Source of the DNA: Pseudomonas prosekii
GTDB taxonomy: Bacteria > Pseudomonadota > Gammaproteobacteria > Pseudomonadales > Pseudomonadaceae
Length of the DNA: 64,000 bases
Assembly (NCBI RefSeq): GCF_900105155.1
Contig: NZ_LT629762.1
Span: forward strand, 5,899,501 to 5,963,500
Direction of reading: 5' to 3'
The notes below the pieces were generated by a model. It was given only the letters and a program-made list of their open reading frames with translations, ran no database searches and had not been told where the DNA came from. Both the position numbers and the translations under genes were made by a program. This document shows, one piece after another, positions 59,320 to 64,000 of this stretch; within the stretch, counting starts at the first letter, position 1; each line of letters begins with the position of its first letter.

Positions 59320-60444
59320 ATGCGAGTGATGATTCTGGATGATGACCCCTGGATATCCGATCTTTTGAAACAGCTCGTGCTGAGCATCCGTCCGGTTGCC
59401 CAGGTCGATTGCTTCACCGACGTCGCTAGTGCTTTAGACGCTTGGCAGCCAAGCACCTATCAGTTGGTGATGGCCGACTGGAATCTACCGGATGCCCCCG
59501 GCGTCAACCTGTTGCAGAAAATTCGCGAAAAAGATCAAGACACGCCGCTGGTCATGATCACCGGGCGCGCTGATCGAGACAGTGTGTTGGCGGTCAAATC
59601 ACTGAGAATCAGCGCATTTTTCACCAAGCCATTCCAGGTTTCTCGCGTCGTGCAATGCCTGGATACGCTCCTTCCGCTTGATGAGCCCCCCGGAGCTACC
59701 ACTGTCAACGCTGAAGACCTGATCAGCTATCTCAGTGGTTTGTCTGCTGCAGAGTTGGACTTGCCTTTACTGGCGTCGATAAAAGACATGCTTCAGCTCG
59801 GCTATGGCGGGGCGGTGATGGATTTGCGGGAACTCGTTATTGATTGGCAGTATGACCCGGCGCTATGTGCGCACTTGATTGCCGCCGCCAACGGTGCCGC
59901 GTATCTCGGGTTCGGACAGCCATGCACAAATTTGAACGGTGCCTTGGCGCGGCTAGGTGGGCTTACCAGCGTAAATCTGGCGATCAGCCAGGCCTTGCGA
60001 CAGACCGCCACTCAACCTGATGGCATGCTTAAGACTTTCATCCAGGCTCATCTGGATGAAGCCGAGCGTTTAGCTGAAAGGGTTGTGCTGTTAGCTCAAC
60101 AATGTGGTCTGGATCCCGCTCCGCTGCAAAGTGCCGCCCTGTTGCACCGCATTGGCGAACTCTGTGTGCTGTACCAAACGCAGAAATGGGAGAACCAGGG
60201 CAATTGCGTGACCGAAGACACCCTTACCCACGCTGCCCGTGATTTTTCAGCGCCTTTCGCCATTCGCTTGAAAGCGCAGTGGGGGCTGCCTATGGTTCTA
60301 CGCGAGTTGATAGGCGCAATTTATGCGTTGCCCCGCATGCAAGTTCGCCGCGAACAAGTGGTTATGCGCCTTGCTGCCGCCATCAACAACGGCGAACCCC
60401 AAGCAGACATAGACAGGCTTCAACGATTAGCCGGCCTGCCCTGA
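59320..60444 (+). CDS. REC-HDOD response regulator
   Basis: A 374-residue response regulator. The N-terminal receiver has the acidic pair DDD and the phospho-acceptor Asp53 in MADWNLPD, with the signalling Lys in FFTKPF. The C-terminal region from about 135 is an HDOD-like helical domain (LPLLASIKDML..., LLHRIGELCVLYQ) lacking the catalytic HD pair of true phosphohydrolases. GGGAGG precedes the ATG. The next gene is a large hybrid kinase 100 bases away, so it is probably its partner. Confidence 0.9.
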   Translation: MRVMILDDDPWISDLLKQLVLSIRPVAQVDCFTDVASALDAWQPSTYQLVMADWNLPDAPGVNLLQKIREKDQDTPLVMITGRADRDSVLAVKSLRISAFFTKPFQVSRVVQCLDTLLPLDEPPGATTVNAEDLISYLSGLSAAELDLPLLASIKDMLQLGYGGAVMDLRELVIDWQYDPALCAHLIAAANGAAYLGFGQPCTNLNGALARLGGLTSVNLAISQALRQTATQPDGMLKTFIQAHLDEAERLAERVVLLAQQCGLDPAPLQSAALLHRIGELCVLYQTQKWENQGNCVTEDTLTHAARDFSAPFAIRLKAQWGLPMVLRELIGAIYALPRMQVRREQVVMRLAAAINNGEPQADIDRLQRLAGLP

Positions 60445-60544
60445 GCGTATTCATGACTCACAGGTTGCTCATATTGCGGCCCCTCCAACAGGGTTTGAAC
60501 GTTAATCTCGAAGGCTCAAGGCCTTCTGCGATGGGACATTGCGG

Positions 60545-63500
60545 GTGAGAAAGCACAAGTTTTTTGCATGGAACTGGGGAGTAGCGATCACTCTGGCCGT
60601 GGGGTTAGGGGCAAGTATTCTGGGTGGCTTGACCCTTGGGCGCATGAACGATCAGCAGGTTCAAGAAGCGATTACAGCGGCGACAGAAGACGCCGCAGAG
60701 TTGGTTTTAATGCGTCTCAATCTTTACCAATACGGTTTGCGAGGCGCTCGAGGAGCGGTGCTGACAGCAGGCGAATATGACATTAGCCGTGAAGTGTTTC
60801 GCCGATATCACAGAACCCGTGACCTCGCTTTCGAGTTCCCCGGTGCCAGTGCTTTTGGTTTTATCAGGCGTGTACCAGAACGTGATGAAAACGAGTTTCT
60901 CAAGCACGCTCGAGCTGACGGCGCAGCGGATTTCTCCATTCATCAATTCTCCGCGCATGCAGGCGAGCGCTACGTTATTCAGTATGTCCAGCCGGCTGAA
61001 GGTAACCAGGCTGCGATTGGCTTGGATATAGCGTCAGAAACATCGCGGCGAGAGGCGGCACAATCCTCGATACAAAGCGGTGCGGCACGGATCACTGGGC
61101 CCATCACGCTAATACAGGCCATAGGAAAACCACAGCAGTCTTTCCTGGTGTTGATGCCCATCTTTCGCGGCGGAGTCACTCCGGTGACCGCTGCTGAACG
61201 AGAGGCAGCTGCTTTTGGCTGGAGCTATGTTGTGTTGCAGACCGAAGAGGTACTCAAAGGCCTGCGCATCGAAAATGAGACGGTACATTTGCGATTAAGG
61301 GATATCACCGTCCCCGGACAAGAGAAGCTGTTTTATGAAAGCACCGATGACTCGGCTCGCGGTGAAACGTTGAGGACCCATCAGCTGGAGCGCGAGGTTT
61401 ACGGACGGCGGTGGCAAATCGAACTCGACGCAAATTCGCTGTTTATCCAGCGCCTACATCAGGTTTCACCAAAAGTTGTGCTGTTTTTCGGTGGTCTTCT
61501 CACGCTTCTTCTGGCGACCTTGGTGAGTGTCGGGAGTGTCAGCCGTCAACGTCGGCGTCAGATATTTGTCGAGCAGGCGAGGCTGGCTTCCATCGTTGAA
61601 AGCTCGGGCGATGGCATTATTGGAAAAACCCTCGATGGCGTCGTCACCAACTGGAACAAAGGAGCCGAGCGCCTTTTTGGGTTCGCCGCCGAGGAGGCGG
61701 TGGGACAGACACTCGCCAATTTGATTGTTCCGGCAGAGCTTGTCACAGAGGAAGCTCATATCCTTGCGCGTATCAGGGCGGGTGAGCGTATCGGCAGCTT
61801 TGATACACAGCGCCATCACAAAGACAGGCGACTGATTGATGTCTCCGTCAGCATCTCACCCATTTATGGCGAGGGTGGTCGCGTCATTGGGGCGTCTAAG
61901 ACGTTAAGGGATATTTCGGCGAAAAAAGTGGCAGAGGCCCGAATTCTTGAACTCAACTCCAACCTAGAAGAGCAGGTTGCGCAACGAACATCCGAGTTGC
62001 GGCATCTCAATCTGCTGTTGGACACGGTGCTACGCTCGGCTACTGAGGTTTCGATCATTGCGACGGATCTCGATGGTGTTATCCGTGTGTTCAACAAAGG
62101 CGCCGAGCATTTGTTGGGTTATGGCGCCGATGAGTTAGTGGGCAAAGACACCCCGGCGCTCTTCCATGTCCCAGAGGAAGTTGCTGCACGTGGCGTTGAG
62201 CTGAGCGAGGAGTACGCTCAGACTATCGACGGTTTCCGTGTGCTTACCCATAAACCTGAGCTTGAAGGCGCAGAAACCCGAGAGTGGACTTACACACGCA
62301 AGGATGGCTCGCGGTTTCCTGTCACGTTAGTGGTTACCTCCATGCGCGATGCCGATGGGGTATTGAGTGGCTATCTGGGTATTGCGGTAGACATCACTGA
62401 ACGTAAAGCGGCAGAAAAGGAACTGGCTGCGAGCCTGAGGACGACACTGGAACAACGTAGCGAACTGATGGCGGTGCACGATCAACTGCTGATGGCTGCT
62501 GAAGTAGCCGAATTGGGCGTCTGGTCTTGGACGTTGGCGGACAATAACTTGCAGTGGAATGACCGTATGTTCGAGTTCTACGGGCAGCCACTGACGTTGC
62601 GCAATAACGGTCTGAGCTATATGCACTGGTACTCGCGTGTTCACCCCGAGGATGTCGTGGCAGCGGCGGCAAAGCTGAATGCCGCCGTCGAGGGGACTGA
62701 TGTGTATGACACAATTTTTCGTGTCGTTCACCCGGACGGTCAGATCCGCTTTATACATGCCGGCGCGCAGATTGAACGCAGTCCGAACGGTGCGGCATTG
62801 CGTGTGACCGGGATCAATCGGGACATCACTGTCCAGCGCGAGCTAGAGTCGCATCTGCTGTACGCCAAGGAACAGGCCGATGCGGGGAGTGCGGCCAAGT
62901 CTGCCTTCCTGGCCAACATGAGTCATGAAATACGCACACCGATGAACGCCGTGTTGGGTATGTTGCAGTTGGTGCAGAACACCGAACTGAATGGTCGCCA
63001 ACTCGATTATGTGACCAAGGCGCAGACCGCTGCGAAATCACTGCTGGGTTTGCTCAATGACATTCTCGATTATTCCAAGATTGAGGCGGGCAAACTGCAA
63101 CTCGATGTGCACCCGTTCGAGCTTGAACCGCTGATGCGTGACCTCGCCGTTGTGCTGACAGGTAACCAAGGCGAGAAGGAGGTTGAGGTCATGTTCGACC
63201 TGGACTCCAATTTACCCAACGACCTGATCGGCGATAGCCTGCGACTGCAACAGGTACTGATCAACCTGGCGGGTAATGCCCTCAAGTTCACCCTGGAAGG
63301 CCAGGTCGTGGTCAGCGTTGAACAACTGAAGCGCACGGAAAATGCTGTGAGCTTGCGCATCGCCGTTTCTGATACCGGCATCGGTATTAGCCCGGAACAA
63401 CTTCAGCGCATTTTTGAAGGCTTCACTCAGGCCGAGGCTTCAACTTCCCGGCGCTTTGGTGGCACAGGTCTGGGCCTGGTGATCTGCAAACGGTTGGTCA

Positions 63501-64000
63501 CTTTGATGGGTGGTGAACTTCAGGTGGAGAGCCAGCAAGGTGTCGGGAGTCGTTTCTGGTTCGATATCACTCTGGATGTAGCGCCAACGTCACTGCTGAA
63601 ATCCGCCTTTGCTGGAGTCGATGTGTCCTTACGGATTCTGGTCGTCGACGACAACGCCATGGCGGGTGAACTGCTGTTGCGCACCGTGCATGCATTGGGA
63701 TGGAAGGCTGACCGCGTAAGTGGTGGCACGCAAGCGGTGGAATGGGTGAAGAAAGCCCAGGCGCTAGGTGAAGCCTACGACGTGGTGCTGATGGACTGGC
63801 GGATGTCCGATATGGATGGGCTGAGCGCTGCGCAATTGATCCATCAGCAGGGTAACGGTGCGCCACCTCCGATGATCATTATGATCACTGCTTACGGCCG
63901 CGAAGTATTGGCAGACGCGCACCAGGCGGGAGACGCCCCCTTCGTGGGTTTTCTCACCAAACCGGTCACTCCAAAGCAGCTAGCCGACGCTGTTCAGCGA
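60545..64000 (+). CDS. CHASE-PAS hybrid histidine kinase (3' end outside the window)
   Basis: At least 1152 residues, starting at a GTG at 60545 and running off the right edge without a stop. Order: a membrane helix (about 10-32), a periplasmic CHASE domain (50-300), a second membrane helix (311-333), three PAS domains (roughly 345-455, 480-610, 640-755) with a coiled coil after the first, HisKA with His794 in MSHEIRTPMN, HATPase with NLAGNALKF, SDTGIGIS and GGTGLGLVI, and a receiver with Asp1084 in VLMDWRMSD. More domains such as a second receiver or Hpt may follow. Likely cognate to the REC-HDOD regulator upstream. Confidence 0.92.
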   Translation, partial: MRKHKFFAWNWGVAITLAVGLGASILGGLTLGRMNDQQVQEAITAATEDAAELVLMRLNLYQYGLRGARGAVLTAGEYDISREVFRRYHRTRDLAFEFPGASAFGFIRRVPERDENEFLKHARADGAADFSIHQFSAHAGERYVIQYVQPAEGNQAAIGLDIASETSRREAAQSSIQSGAARITGPITLIQAIGKPQQSFLVLMPIFRGGVTPVTAAEREAAAFGWSYVVLQTEEVLKGLRIENETVHLRLRDITVPGQEKLFYESTDDSARGETLRTHQLEREVYGRRWQIELDANSLFIQRLHQVSPKVVLFFGGLLTLLLATLVSVGSVSRQRRRQIFVEQARLASIVESSGDGIIGKTLDGVVTNWNKGAERLFGFAAEEAVGQTLANLIVPAELVTEEAHILARIRAGERIGSFDTQRHHKDRRLIDVSVSISPIYGEGGRVIGASKTLRDISAKKVAEARILELNSNLEEQVAQRTSELRHLNLLLDTVLRSATEVSIIATDLDGVIRVFNKGAEHLLGYGADELVGKDTPALFHVPEEVAARGVELSEEYAQTIDGFRVLTHKPELEGAETREWTYTRKDGSRFPVTLVVTSMRDADGVLSGYLGIAVDITERKAAEKELAASLRTTLEQRSELMAVHDQLLMAAEVAELGVWSWTLADNNLQWNDRMFEFYGQPLTLRNNGLSYMHWYSRVHPEDVVAAAAKLNAAVEGTDVYDTIFRVVHPDGQIRFIHAGAQIERSPNGAALRVTGINRDITVQRELESHLLYAKEQADAGSAAKSAFLANMSHEIRTPMNAVLGMLQLVQNTELNGRQLDYVTKAQTAAKSLLGLLNDILDYSKIEAGKLQLDVHPFELEPLMRDLAVVLTGNQGEKEVEVMFDLDSNLPNDLIGDSLRLQQVLINLAGNALKFTLEGQVVVSVEQLKRTENAVSLRIAVSDTGIGISPEQLQRIFEGFTQAEASTSRRFGGTGLGLVICKRLVTLMGGELQVESQQGVGSRFWFDITLDVAPTSLLKSAFAGVDVSLRILVVDDNAMAGELLLRTVHALGWKADRVSGGTQAVEWVKKAQALGEAYDVVLMDWRMSDMDGLSAAQLIHQQGNGAPPPMIIMITAYGREVLADAHQAGDAPFVGFLTKPVTPKQLADAVQR

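Overview
The window reads as chromosomal DNA of a Pseudomonas of the fluorescens group. The signs are a class I.3 RTX lipase whose length and catalytic spacing match the P. fluorescens type, an OprD-family porin, an AT-poor coding style, GAGG-type ribosome sites, and two families of REP palindromes of the kind found in this genus. No rRNA, tRNA, CRISPR, phage or insertion sequence was seen.

Region 1 (1-10.4 kb, mostly + strand): the tail of one lipase followed by a complete paralogue; small exported proteins between REP elements; an overlapping gene pair encoding a FAN1-type VRR-NUC nuclease and an XPD/DinG-type iron-sulfur helicase with an N-terminal RecB/Cas4-like nuclease domain; a soluble PAS-PAS hybrid histidine kinase; a cupin and a membrane protein.

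Region 2 (10.4-18.5 kb, minus strand): hemerythrin, a small unknown protein, an NhaP-type antiporter with a Yip1-type membrane protein, an SDR, three tandem REPINs, a PatB/MalY-type C-S lyase, an OprD porin and an MliC-type lysozyme-inhibitor protein.

Region 3 (18.7-27.8 kb): a stand-alone trehalose synthase, a basic amino acid decarboxylase translationally coupled to its antiporter, a GAF-PAS hybrid kinase and a DUF1206 membrane protein.

Region 4 (27.9-35.1 kb): a probable betaine or N-methyl amino acid locus. It holds a TetR-type regulator, a frameshifted pyrroline-5-carboxylate reductase-like gene, a DgcA/StcD-type demethylase flavoenzyme, an orphan OpuAC binding protein and a ProP-like transporter with a C-terminal coiled coil. 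A palindrome upstream of the regulator has a half-site upstream of the demethylase.

Region 5 (35.4-58.9 kb): an accessory, visibly more AT-rich block devoted to thiol, redox and electrophile stress. It has glutathione reductase, two glutathione transferases, glutaredoxin, a DJ-1/PfpI protein, a cysteine hydrolase, a PNPOx-reductase-ferredoxin fusion, an RclC-like membrane protein, two DUF2790-type secreted proteins, cytochrome P460, three alpha/beta hydrolases (two nearly identical copies in direct orientation), a LysE exporter, several NAD(P)-dependent oxidoreductases, one TetR and five LysR regulators. Each oxidoreductase or hydrolase tends to sit beside its own regulator.

Region 6 (59.3-64 kb): a REC-HDOD response regulator followed by a large CHASE-PAS hybrid kinase that runs off the right edge.

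The best candidates for something not well described are the redox island as a unit, the FAN1/helicase-nuclease pair, and the regulator-pseudogene-demethylase-betaine locus.
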